Source: Clostridiales bacterium (GTDB taxonomy: Bacteria; Bacillota; Clostridia; Oscillospirales; Oscillospiraceae). From it: a stretch of 43,629 nt of DNA. Location of the stretch: positions 1-43,629 of the forward strand of contig JAJUHS010000003.1 of assembly GCA_029267755.1 (NCBI GenBank). Direction: 5' to 3'. The notes beneath the pieces are model-generated. The model was not told the origin of the DNA and did no database searches. It saw only the letters and a program-made list of their open reading frames with translations. Both the position numbers and the translations under genes were made by a program. Shown here piece by piece: positions 20,927 to 29,430 of the stretch; position 1 is the stretch's first letter, and every line of letters begins with the position of its first letter.

Positions 20927-21722
20927 AGATATTACGCTCGGGCAGTATTTTCCCGGCAATACAGTAATGCACAGGCTTGACCCGAGAACAAAGCTTATTA
21001 TGACGCTCATCTATATCGTCGCTCTTTTTATCGTGCAGAGCTATATTTCGTACGCTTTGATGGCGGCGGTTCTTATTGCCGGAATTACGGTGTCGAAGCT
21101 GAAGCCCGGGATAATAATGAAGGGCCTTAAGCCAATAATCATCGTTGTTATAATAACCGCCATACTAAACCTTTTTTATTCAAGCGGAAATGTTATCGCA
21201 GAGTTCTGGATATTTAAAATAACCGATGCGGGTATACGAAACGCTGTTTTCATGGTGCTTCGCATAATAATGCTGATAACAGGAACGCTGCTGCTTACCT
21301 ACACTACATCGCCGCTTGACCTTACTGACGGGCTTGAAAAGCTTTTAAATCCGCTTAAGAAAATCAAAGTGCCGGTTCATGAGCTCTCAATGATGATGAG
21401 CATAGCCCTGCGCTTTATTCCAACGCTTATCGAGGAGACGGATAAGATAATGAGCGCGCAGAAGGCGAGAGGCGCCGATTTCGATACCGGAAATCTTTTT
21501 CAGCGGGCAAGGGCGATGCTGCCCCTGCTTGTGCCGCTTTTCGTCAGCGCATTCAGGAGGGCGGACGATCTCGCGGTCGCTATGGAGAGCCGCTGTTACC
21601 ATGGAGGAGTCGGCAGGACGAAGATGAAGCAGCTGAAGATGAAAACGCGAGATATCGTCACGCTTGCTCTTGGAGCGCTTATCCTCGCGGGGACGATAAC
21701 GCTCGCAAGCTTAGGGTTATAA
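20919..21722 (+). CDS. ecfT: ECF transporter transmembrane subunit
   Basis: MLKDITLGQYFPGNTVMHRLDPRTKLIMTLIYIVALF, ELSMMMSIALRFIPTLIEETDKIMSAQKARGADF; start overlaps the ecfA2 end. Confidence 0.95.
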   Translation: MLKDITLGQYFPGNTVMHRLDPRTKLIMTLIYIVALFIVQSYISYALMAAVLIAGITVSKLKPGIIMKGLKPIIIVVIITAILNLFYSSGNVIAEFWIFKITDAGIRNAVFMVLRIIMLITGTLLLTYTTSPLDLTDGLEKLLNPLKKIKVPVHELSMMMSIALRFIPTLIEETDKIMSAQKARGADFDTGNLFQRARAMLPLLVPLFVSAFRRADDLAVAMESRCYHGGVGRTKMKQLKMKTRDIVTLALGALILAGTITLASLGL

Positions 21723-21734
21723 CGGGTGAGGCAT

Positions 21735-22505
21735 ATGCGGAACATAGCGCTTCGCCTCATGTATGACGGTACGAATTATCATGGCTGGCAGGTGCAGAAA
21801 ACGGAAGTCACAGTCGCCGAAACTATTGAAAAGGCTCTGTCAAAAATATGCGGGCAGCCCGTAAAGCTTGTCGGCTGCGGCAGGACGGACGCCGGGGTGC
21901 ATGCGCTGCGCTACTGCGCAAACTTCAAAACCGACGCTGGCATACCGACGGACAGAGTGCCGCTTGCAGTAAACGCTCTTATTCCGGGAGATATCGCGGT
22001 CGTCGACGCTGTAGATGCGCCGGAGGATTTCAACGCGATTTTGTCATGCATAAAAAAAGAATATACCTACAGGATTTATAACAATCGCATACGCAATCCC
22101 TTGTATATGAACAGAGCTTATTTCTGCCCCGTTCCGCTGGATATAGGAATAATGGAAAGGGCGGCCGAGTCCTTTGTGGGAACGCACGACTTCAAGGCGG
22201 TGCAGTCGGTCGGAACCGACGTAAAAACCACCGTAAGGACGGTACATTACTGTGACGTATACCGCAGGGATGATTTCATCGAGCTGAGGGTATGCGCCGA
22301 CGGATTTTTGTACAACATGGTGCGCGCGATAACCGGAACCGTGCTGTATGCGGCGCTTGGAAAGATAAGGCCCGAGGAAATCTCGGAGATACTCGAAAAG
22401 GGAGACAGGCGCCTTGCCGGCCCCACAGTTCCGCCGCATGGGCTATATATGACGGGCGCGTGGTATGACGGCGAGGTCGGGCGAATGATGGAGAAAAATT
22501 TTTAG
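21735..22505 (+). CDS. truA: tRNA pseudouridine synthase A
   Basis: ALRLMYDGTNYHGWQVQ, VGCGRTDAGVHALRYCANF, IPLAVNALIPGDIAV-type motif, FLYNMVRAITGTVLYAALGK. Confidence 0.95.
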   Translation: MRNIALRLMYDGTNYHGWQVQKTEVTVAETIEKALSKICGQPVKLVGCGRTDAGVHALRYCANFKTDAGIPTDRVPLAVNALIPGDIAVVDAVDAPEDFNAILSCIKKEYTYRIYNNRIRNPLYMNRAYFCPVPLDIGIMERAAESFVGTHDFKAVQSVGTDVKTTVRTVHYCDVYRRDDFIELRVCADGFLYNMVRAITGTVLYAALGKIRPEEISEILEKGDRRLAGPTVPPHGLYMTGAWYDGEVGRMMEKNF

Positions 22506-22550
22506 TATATTTTTTGATATATGAGTGCTATAATGCTTTAAGGAGAGCAG

Positions 22551-23651
22551 ATGGAAAAGCTTGTTACCGAAAAACGAAAAAGACGCGGCTTCGCGATAAG
22601 ATTTATACTGGTTTTGCTTGTAATAATCATTGCGCTGGGCTCCGTTCTTTTTGCCCTTTACAGAAAGGATAGCGAGAAAAACGATGCGGGCTCGAAGGGT
22701 ATACGGTTCGACGTGTATTCCGACAACAAGTTTGTATGGATAAACAGCGGGCTTGCGGTTGCTTCCGGTGCCGGCACCCAACTGCTTAGTGCAAAAGGGG
22801 ACATGCTAAGCTCGAGTTCCGCGATGATGCAGAAACCGGCGATAACCGGCGGCGGAGATATGGCGGTTGCGTGGAGCATTGGCAGCAAGAATTTTTACAC
22901 AGTAAGCAAATCCGGTGCCAAAACGGTCGAAACTGGCGGTGCGGTAACGAATATCTCCATGAACAGCGAGGGGCTTATCGCCGTTGCCGCCGAGGAAAGC
23001 GGATATAAGGGAGCCGTAAGCGTCTATAATAAAAAGCTTAAGCCGATTTACAAGTGGTATTCCGGAGAGGGATATCTGATAGACGCCGCCTTATCCGACA
23101 CAGGCGAGAAGATGGCGGCGCTTACGATGACCGGCTCGGGCAGCAAGGTTTCGACATTTACTTTGAACAGCACCGAGCAGAAGGGCAGCTATTCGAGTGA
23201 AGACGAGGTTTTTTTTGATATCGAATATATAAGCCCGTCAAGGATATGCCTGTTATCCGAAAAATCGGCGGTTTTTCTTAACGATAAGGCCGAAGCGGTT
23301 TCGAACTACAATTTTACAAACGGATTCCTCAAGGATTACAGCCTGGACGGCTCAGGTTTCGCGGTGCTAGCGATAGGAAAGTACAAGACTGGCGAAGCCG
23401 CAGCTATAGTTACGCTTTCTGCGGACGGTAAAGTAGTGGGTAATATCAATATCAGCGGCGACGTGCTGTCACTTTCCGCACGAGGAAAATATGTTGCCGT
23501 TTTATATAACGACAGGCTAGTGATATATAATTCCAATATGACTGAGTATAAGAGCGTAAATGATGTAGCTAATATTAAACAGGTTCTTATGAGGGATGAC
23601 GGATCAGTCGTGATGATTTCTAATTCGGGAGCCCTAATATATAGGCCGTGA
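22551..23651 (+). CDS. DUF5711-like membrane-anchored beta-propeller-type protein
   Basis: N-terminal TM helix (FAIRFILVLLVIIIALGSVLFALY); repetitive beta-rich ectodomain (DVYSDNKFVWINSGLAVASGAGTQLLSAKGDML...). Confidence 0.75.
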   Translation: MEKLVTEKRKRRGFAIRFILVLLVIIIALGSVLFALYRKDSEKNDAGSKGIRFDVYSDNKFVWINSGLAVASGAGTQLLSAKGDMLSSSSAMMQKPAITGGGDMAVAWSIGSKNFYTVSKSGAKTVETGGAVTNISMNSEGLIAVAAEESGYKGAVSVYNKKLKPIYKWYSGEGYLIDAALSDTGEKMAALTMTGSGSKVSTFTLNSTEQKGSYSSEDEVFFDIEYISPSRICLLSEKSAVFLNDKAEAVSNYNFTNGFLKDYSLDGSGFAVLAIGKYKTGEAAAIVTLSADGKVVGNINISGDVLSLSARGKYVAVLYNDRLVIYNSNMTEYKSVNDVANIKQVLMRDDGSVVMISNSGALIYRP

Positions 23652-23664
23652 AAGGTAAACTGAT

Positions 23665-24372
23665 ATGCTTTCCATATTTCCTATAATAATCGATATTGTA
23701 CTTTTATTTTTGCTGCTGCTGTTTATAATCTCGGGATATAAAAGAGGATTGATTCTTGGGATAAGCGGCATTATAATTATTATTATCGCTTTTTTAGGAG
23801 CGGGAAAAATAGCTGGTACATATTCCGATAGATTTAAGCCGATGATAGAGCCGCTGGTCGTCAAGCTCGTAAACAAATCGGTGACGGAAACCGAGGAGCA
23901 GTACAAGACCTCGCCTTCTCAGACTGCCGCATCCGGGAGTGAGTTGGATACTGTCGGACTTGAAAGCCTTTTGAATTTAGGCATATTCAAAGATACGGCG
24001 GAAAACATAATCACAGATTTGAAAAAATCTGTTACAAAGGTGGGGCAGGAGTTCAAAAGCGCCGTTGCGAGCAGGCTTACCTCGTCCGTAAGTTATATAC
24101 TCACATTCATTGCTTCCTATATCGTAATAACAATTATTCTTACGCTTGCCTTAAGACTCCTGAATTTTGTGTTCAGGGCACCCGGACTGGGACTTATTAA
24201 CGGTGCGGGCGGTATGGTTCTCGGAGCCGCGAAGGGGATGCTTATTCTATTTGCGATAGCGTGGGCCATGCGTTATTTCGGGGGCGTTTTCCCGGACGAG
24301 ACGCTAAGCAAGACTGTATTTCTCAAGTGGCTTATGGGCAATAATCTGCTTACGGCCTTTCTGGGAATTTGA
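23665..24372 (+). CDS. CvpA family membrane protein
   Basis: IDIVLLFLLLLFIISGYKRGLILGISGIIIIIIAFLGAGKIA...RAPGLGLINGAGGMVLGAAKGMLILFAI. Confidence 0.85.
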   Translation: MLSIFPIIIDIVLLFLLLLFIISGYKRGLILGISGIIIIIIAFLGAGKIAGTYSDRFKPMIEPLVVKLVNKSVTETEEQYKTSPSQTAASGSELDTVGLESLLNLGIFKDTAENIITDLKKSVTKVGQEFKSAVASRLTSSVSYILTFIASYIVITIILTLALRLLNFVFRAPGLGLINGAGGMVLGAAKGMLILFAIAWAMRYFGGVFPDETLSKTVFLKWLMGNNLLTAFLGI

Positions 24373-24391
24373 TTGATTGGGAGAGATATCG

Positions 24392-24937
24392 GTGAACGTT
24401 CCAAATGTTCTGTCTGTTTTCAGACTTTTGCTGGTACCTGTGTTTGCGGTGGTTTATTTCAGCGACCTTGGGCAAGCGCATGTTTATGCGACCGGAGTAT
24501 ATATGCTGGCTGCGGCTACGGATTTCTTTGACGGAAGAATAGCAAGAAAGTACCATCTAGTTTCAAAGCTTGGAAGGATTTTGGATCCGCTCGGCGATAA
24601 AATTATGACTTTTACGGTTCTCCTCTGCATAACCATAGATAAGATAATACCGGTCTGGGCCGTAGTAATATTTTTCCTTAAAGAATCTCTGATGGCTATC
24701 GGCGGCTTTATGATTTACAGAAAGTCCTCGGATATGCCGTCTGCGAACTATTTGGGCAAGGCGGCCACGGTGGTATTCGTAGTCGTATGCGGGATACTGA
24801 TGCTTTTCAATATTCCGAAATTTTATTCAACAATTATGATTACTGTGGCGATAATAGTAATGATAGCTGCATTCATGGGTTATCTTTTGCAGTTTATAAA
24901 ATTTACTCAATCGCTGAATAAAAAAAGGATTAGTTAA
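24392..24937 (+). CDS. pgsA: CDP-diacylglycerol-glycerol-3-phosphate 3-phosphatidyltransferase
   Basis: NVPNVLSVFRLLLVPVFAVVYF; CDP-alcohol phosphotransferase motif AATDFFDGRIARKYHLVSKLGRILDPLGDK. GTG start at 24392 with GGGAGAG upstream. Confidence 0.93.
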   Translation: MNVPNVLSVFRLLLVPVFAVVYFSDLGQAHVYATGVYMLAAATDFFDGRIARKYHLVSKLGRILDPLGDKIMTFTVLLCITIDKIIPVWAVVIFFLKESLMAIGGFMIYRKSSDMPSANYLGKAATVVFVVVCGILMLFNIPKFYSTIMITVAIIVMIAAFMGYLLQFIKFTQSLNKKRIS

Positions 24938-24947
24938 GGAGTACTAT

Positions 24948-27242
24948 ATGCAACCTACAATTTGCGCAAGATGCAAAAAGAATGTAGCTGTTATTTTTAT
25001 AACAAAGATGGAAAACGGCAAATCCACGAATGAGGGTTTGTGTCTTAAGTGCGCCAAGGAGCTTAATATTAAGCCTGTTGACGATATTATGAAAAAAATG
25101 GGAATTTCAGACGAGGACCTTGAAGGCATCTCAAACGAGATGCTGGACGCATTCGGCGGAGCCGAGGGAATTGCCGAAGTTGAAGGTGAAGACACCGAGG
25201 AGGGAAAGACTGCTACATTTCCGTTCCTTAACCGTCTTTTTAATACGGAACCCGGACAGGAAACACAGCAGCCCGGCGGCACGGGCCAGCCGGGTGGCGG
25301 GAACAGGGAGTCCGCATCCAGCAGGGGGCAGAAGCGCAAGTTCCTGGACAACTACTGCATATCGCTGACGCAGAAGGCGCTGGAGGGCAAGATAGACAGG
25401 ATAGTAGGCAGGGAAGAGGAAACCGAAAGGGTCGTTCAGATTCTGAACCGCCGCCAGAAGAACAACCCCTGCCTGATCGGAGAGCCCGGCGTTGGAAAGA
25501 CCGCGATCGCCGAGGGGCTTGCTCAGCGCATCGCCGACGGAAACGTTCCATATAAGCTTAAGGATAAGGAAGTTTTTTTGCTGGACCTTACGGCTCTGGT
25601 TGCCGGAACTCAGTTCCGCGGACAGTTTGAGAGCCGAATGAAGGGCCTTATCGAAGAGGTAAAAAAGCAGGGAAACATTATTCTTGTAATAGACGAGGTG
25701 CACAATATAGTAGGTGCAGGGGACGCGGAGGGTTCGATGAACGCCGCCAATATTCTGAAGCCCGCGCTTTCCAGGGGAGAGATTCAGGTTATCGGTGCTA
25801 CAACATTTGCGGAGTACCGCAAGCATATCGAAAAGGACTCGGCGCTTGAGCGCAGGTTCCAGCCGGTCATAGTCAGCGAGCCGTCCATAGATGACTCCGT
25901 TGAAATAATAAAGGGAATAGCCAGATATTACGAAAGCTTCCACGGGGTAAGGATTTCAGACGAGATGTGCCGTCAGGCGGTGGTATTGTCGGAAAGATAT
26001 ATCACCGATCGCTTCCTTCCGGACAAGGCGATAGATCTCATTGACGAGGCCTGCTCAGACGTCAACCTTAAAAATAAGAATTTAGCAAGAAGCGCCGAGC
26101 TTTCGAAGGAAAAGGCCGATCTCGCAAAGGAGCGCGACCTTCTCCTTGCCGATTCAAGCGAGGACTCGTACCGTAGGCTTGCGGTAATACGCAGCCGCGA
26201 TATTCAGATAGATAATGAGCTTTCTCAGCTTAACAAAGAGGGTATTCCCGAGCTTACGATAGATAACTTGGCACGCATTATAGAGCTATGGACCAAAATT
26301 CCAGCCGTCAGCATCCGCGAGGACGAGTATGAAAAGCTTTCAAAGCTCGATAAGAGGCTGAAGCAGCATATAATCGGTCAGGACGAGGCGGTAGACGCGG
26401 TCTGCGCAGCGATAAGGCGCAACAGGGTTGGAATAGCCGCAAAGCGTAAGCCGGTTTCCTTCATATTCGTCGGGTCAACAGGTGTCGGCAAGACGGAGCT
26501 TGTAAAGCGCCTTGCCGCGGATCTGTTCGATACTCCGGAATCTCTTATCCGTCTGGATATGTCGGAGTTTATGGAAAAGCATACTGTGTCAAGGCTTATC
26601 GGCTCGCCTCCCGGCTATATAGGATATGACGAGGCTGGACAGCTGACCGAAAAAATACGCCGCAAGCCTTATTCAGTGGTTCTGTTCGACGAGATAGAGA
26701 AGGCACATCCCGATATTCTCAACATTCTGCTTCAGATTCTCGACGACGGCCGGATAACCGATGCTCACGGCAAGACAGTGAACTTCGAGAATACGGTAAT
26801 AATAATGACCACCAACGCAGGGAGCGATAAGAAGGACGGTGCAGTGGGTTTCAACCGCTCGATAAGCGATCAGGGCAAGGAGAAGGCGATCAAGGCCCTT
26901 AACGACTTCCTGCGCCCAGAGTTTATCAACCGTGTTGACGAGATAGTTTACTTCAACAAGCTGACTGAGGAGAACTTTAAGGCAATATCGGCGATCATGC
27001 TCAATGAGCTCAGTGACAGCATGAAGGAAAAGGGAATAGCGCTTTCATATGACAACTCCGTGCTTGACTATCTCATAAAGAAATCCTACTCGATAACCTA
27101 TGGTGCGAGAAACCTCCGCCGATTTATTCAAAAGGAGATCGAAGACAAGGTTGCCACACAGATTATCGAAAGCTACGAAAAGCCGGTCAAGAATATTGCT
27201 CTTACGGTTTCCGATGATAAAATAGAATTGGTATCATACTAA
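24948..27242 (+). CDS. ClpE/ClpC-type ATP-dependent Clp protease ATPase with N-terminal C4 zinc finger
   Basis: N-terminal CARCKKNVAVIFITKMENGKSTNEGLCLKCAKEL; AAA1 GEPGVGKTAIAEGLAQRIADGNVP; AAA2 FVGSTGVGKTELVKRLAADLF, GSPPGYIGYDEAGQLTEKIRRKPYSVVLFDEIEKAHPDILNILLQILDDGRITDAHGKTVNFENTVIIMTTNAG. Confidence 0.93.
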   Translation: MQPTICARCKKNVAVIFITKMENGKSTNEGLCLKCAKELNIKPVDDIMKKMGISDEDLEGISNEMLDAFGGAEGIAEVEGEDTEEGKTATFPFLNRLFNTEPGQETQQPGGTGQPGGGNRESASSRGQKRKFLDNYCISLTQKALEGKIDRIVGREEETERVVQILNRRQKNNPCLIGEPGVGKTAIAEGLAQRIADGNVPYKLKDKEVFLLDLTALVAGTQFRGQFESRMKGLIEEVKKQGNIILVIDEVHNIVGAGDAEGSMNAANILKPALSRGEIQVIGATTFAEYRKHIEKDSALERRFQPVIVSEPSIDDSVEIIKGIARYYESFHGVRISDEMCRQAVVLSERYITDRFLPDKAIDLIDEACSDVNLKNKNLARSAELSKEKADLAKERDLLLADSSEDSYRRLAVIRSRDIQIDNELSQLNKEGIPELTIDNLARIIELWTKIPAVSIREDEYEKLSKLDKRLKQHIIGQDEAVDAVCAAIRRNRVGIAAKRKPVSFIFVGSTGVGKTELVKRLAADLFDTPESLIRLDMSEFMEKHTVSRLIGSPPGYIGYDEAGQLTEKIRRKPYSVVLFDEIEKAHPDILNILLQILDDGRITDAHGKTVNFENTVIIMTTNAGSDKKDGAVGFNRSISDQGKEKAIKALNDFLRPEFINRVDEIVYFNKLTEENFKAISAIMLNELSDSMKEKGIALSYDNSVLDYLIKKSYSITYGARNLRRFIQKEIEDKVATQIIESYEKPVKNIALTVSDDKIELVSY

Positions 27243-27252
27243 ATAAGCAATT

Positions 27253-27285
27253 ACAGCGCTCCGAACAATCGGGACGCTGTTTTTT
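27253..27285 (+). terminator. Rho-independent terminator after the clp gene
   Basis: acagcgctccga...tcgggacgctgt with one mismatch and one wobble, then TTTTTT. Confidence 0.85.
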
Positions 27286-27298
27286 GTCCCGGGACAAA
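27283..27298. promoter_or_regulatory. Perfect 16-bp palindrome (possible operator)
   Basis: TTTGTCCCGGGACAAA; no spacer; follows the clp terminator T-tract and lies upstream of two small ORFs. Confidence 0.35.
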
Positions 27299-27362
27299 GT
27301 AACAAACGAGCCCTGCGTGCGTATAATGTACTGTGAAACTTTGATTGCGAGGGGCGGCAGTT

Positions 27363-27521
27363 ATGAGAAGATATTGTTTCAGGTACGGCAAAAAAGCCGG
27401 ACTTGTTTTCCTTACGCTTGGGGCGATTATTATTCTTGCGCTTATTATGCCGCCGATATTCTGGTGCTTTGCGCTCGGAGTAACGCTTATTTGCATAGGC
27501 TTGGCGCTGCTTAGAAGATGA
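27363..27521 (+). CDS. Small membrane protein (52 aa), unknown function
   Basis: MRRYCFRYGKKAGLVFLTLGAIIILALIMPPIFWCFALGVTLICIGLALLRR; read directly from sequence, below the ORF-track length cutoff; AGGGGCGG upstream of ATG. Confidence 0.6.
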   Translation: MRRYCFRYGKKAGLVFLTLGAIIILALIMPPIFWCFALGVTLICIGLALLRR

Positions 27522-27542
27522 CGGAAAACGGAGGTGCGGCAT

Positions 27543-27617
27543 TTGAAGGTATTTGTGGTGAAAACTCCCCGGTTTATGTCGGGCTTGCTGAGATTTATTT
27601 TTCGCGTTAAAAAATAA
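27543..27617 (+). CDS. spoVM: SpoVM-like sporulation peptide (24 aa)
   Basis: TTG start with GGAGGTG 6 nt upstream; MKVFVVKTPRFMSGLLRFIFRVKK. Matches B. subtilis SpoVM (MKFYTIKLPKFLGGIVRAMLGSFRKD, from memory) at K2, K7, P9, F11, G14, R17. Not in the ORF track. Confidence 0.82.
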   Translation: MKVFVVKTPRFMSGLLRFIFRVKK

Positions 27618-27692
27618 ATAGGACATATTCCAAAGCCAACATAAATATACTCTAGCAAGGACAGTTGAAATAGCGTCAAGGAGAGGATATTT

Positions 27693-29225
27693 ATGGAGGC
27701 TAAGCTTGAAAAGAAATCTGTATCTTTTTATAAAAACCTTTTTAGCGCCGACGTAACGCAGGAAGAGACGATGGAGATGATAGTGCCTGATGCAATGCCG
27801 GACATAGTCAGGATTATCGAAACCGACGGGGTTATAACACTGCGAAGCAAGGAAGCGGAAGCCGGCAGGGCGACGGTCGGCGGCGTCATCAATGCCGTGG
27901 TGCTGTATATGCCGGAAGGCGATGAGCAGGTAAAAAAGCTCGAGCTGAAAATACCGTTTACGTCGGTCCTTGAGCACCCGGCCGCAGACAGCAGCGTACG
28001 CCTTACTGCGAAAGCCGTGCTTTGCTCCATAGACAGCAGAAATCTGAATCCCAGAAAGATTCTGGTGCGGGCCGATGTTTGCACACAGATTTCCGGCTAC
28101 GGTCCGGTTAAGCTTGAGCTTTGCCACGCGGTCGAGGAGGCTCCTCAGGATATGGAGATCCTTTTGGAAAGGAGAACCGTAAAAAGCGTTGCCGATGTTC
28201 GCGAAAAGACCTTTGTGATATCCGACGACTATGTGCTTCCTTCTTCGGCTATGCCGGCAGGAGAGATACTTGCTTCAAGGATTGCTCTTTTGACGGAGGA
28301 TACCAGAACCGTCGGCAGCAAGCTGATAATAAAAGGAAACGCGATGGTTTCCGTCCTTTACCGCTCAAGGAACGAGGGGGAGCTATGCAAAGCCGAATTT
28401 TCTACCGTTTTTTCTCAGATAGCGGAGATAGAAGCCGTAAGCAACCCCGAATTTGCTGTTACGATAATGCCTACGGGCATATACTTTGACCTTGCGGACG
28501 GTTCGGGCGGCAACCTTATGATTACCATGGAGCTTCACGCGGTCGCTCAGATCGTTGTCATAGAGAACAGGGAAATCGAATACATATCCGATATGTACAG
28601 TACAGCATATGATTTAATATGTAGGAATGAAAAATATTCAATAGATACCGTAGAGAGTTCCACGGTTATCCGGGAGGATGTCCGCAAAAATATAGAGACC
28701 TATGTTCAGGCGAAAAGCATAGTATGTGTTAATGCGTTTACGGGAAAGACCTCAAAAATCAACAGCGATGACGGATGCAGGTTCGAAACCACCGCCTGCG
28801 TGGAGGTAGTCTACAAATCCGAGGACGGCCGCCTTTTTTCCGTAAGGGACAAAATGAATGTTTCCGCCATGTGGGAGGACCCATGCGAAAATGTTGCCTG
28901 CGTATGCAGCGCGGATTGCGGGGACGCAAGCGCCGTTATTATAGATGAGGGCATAGAGGTCCGCATGAGCGTGGATTTCATTGTTACGGCGCTGAAATCG
29001 CAGACCATAGACGCCATAACGGGCGCCGGCTGCGATGACACGGCCCTCAGGGACATTTCGCGGCTGCCGTCAGTAACTTTGAGGCGGGTGGCAAATGGCG
29101 ATACCCTATGGATGCTTGCGAAAAGGTACAATTCAACCAGGGCGCTTATTCTTGAGGCGAACGGCATGGAAGAAATGACGGAGCAGGACGAAGGCAGGCT
29201 TCTTATTATACCGAAAAGGAGATAA
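27693..29225 (+). CDS. sipL: SPOCS (DUF3794) and LysM domain protein, SipL-like spore coat/cortex morphogenetic factor
   Basis: N-terminal IVPDAMPDIVRIIETDGVITLRSKEAEAGRATVGGVINAVVLYMPEGDEQVKKLELKIPFTSVLE (SPOCS); C-terminal LRRVANGDTLWMLAKRYNSTRALILEANGME...GRLLIIPKRR (LysM). Confidence 0.88.
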   Translation: MEAKLEKKSVSFYKNLFSADVTQEETMEMIVPDAMPDIVRIIETDGVITLRSKEAEAGRATVGGVINAVVLYMPEGDEQVKKLELKIPFTSVLEHPAADSSVRLTAKAVLCSIDSRNLNPRKILVRADVCTQISGYGPVKLELCHAVEEAPQDMEILLERRTVKSVADVREKTFVISDDYVLPSSAMPAGEILASRIALLTEDTRTVGSKLIIKGNAMVSVLYRSRNEGELCKAEFSTVFSQIAEIEAVSNPEFAVTIMPTGIYFDLADGSGGNLMITMELHAVAQIVVIENREIEYISDMYSTAYDLICRNEKYSIDTVESSTVIREDVRKNIETYVQAKSIVCVNAFTGKTSKINSDDGCRFETTACVEVVYKSEDGRLFSVRDKMNVSAMWEDPCENVACVCSADCGDASAVIIDEGIEVRMSVDFIVTALKSQTIDAITGAGCDDTALRDISRLPSVTLRRVANGDTLWMLAKRYNSTRALILEANGMEEMTEQDEGRLLIIPKRR

Positions 29226-29247
29226 TCGGCAAACCATAGTTTACTCG

Positions 29248-29282
29248 GCAGGCAGAACCTTTATTCTGCCTGCAATTTTTTT
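29248..29282 (+). terminator. Rho-independent terminator after the SPOCS-LysM gene
   Basis: gcaggcagaa-cctttа-type loop-ttctgcctgc, 10-bp stem (29248-29257/29264-29273), then AATTTTTTT. Confidence 0.9.
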
Positions 29283-29430
29283 AGCCTTTGCGACTTGTCA
29301 TGCCGGGAGTTTTATGATAAAATAACGGGTACGTTAATTTCCTGCGTATTAGGCGCTTACGCGGGTTCGGCCTCCGGTCTTAAACACCGGGTGTATAAGC
29401 AAAACACAAAGGGACAGAGGAGATGAATTT

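Noticed and set aside
27234-28127. 297-aa minus-strand ORF
   Set aside because: Overlaps the clp terminator, the SpoVM-like gene and the SPOCS coding frame in antisense; low-complexity, no domain.
28121-28489. 122-aa plus-strand ORF inside the SPOCS gene
   Set aside because: Alternate frame of a well-supported CDS; Arg/Gly-rich composition typical of an off-frame translation.
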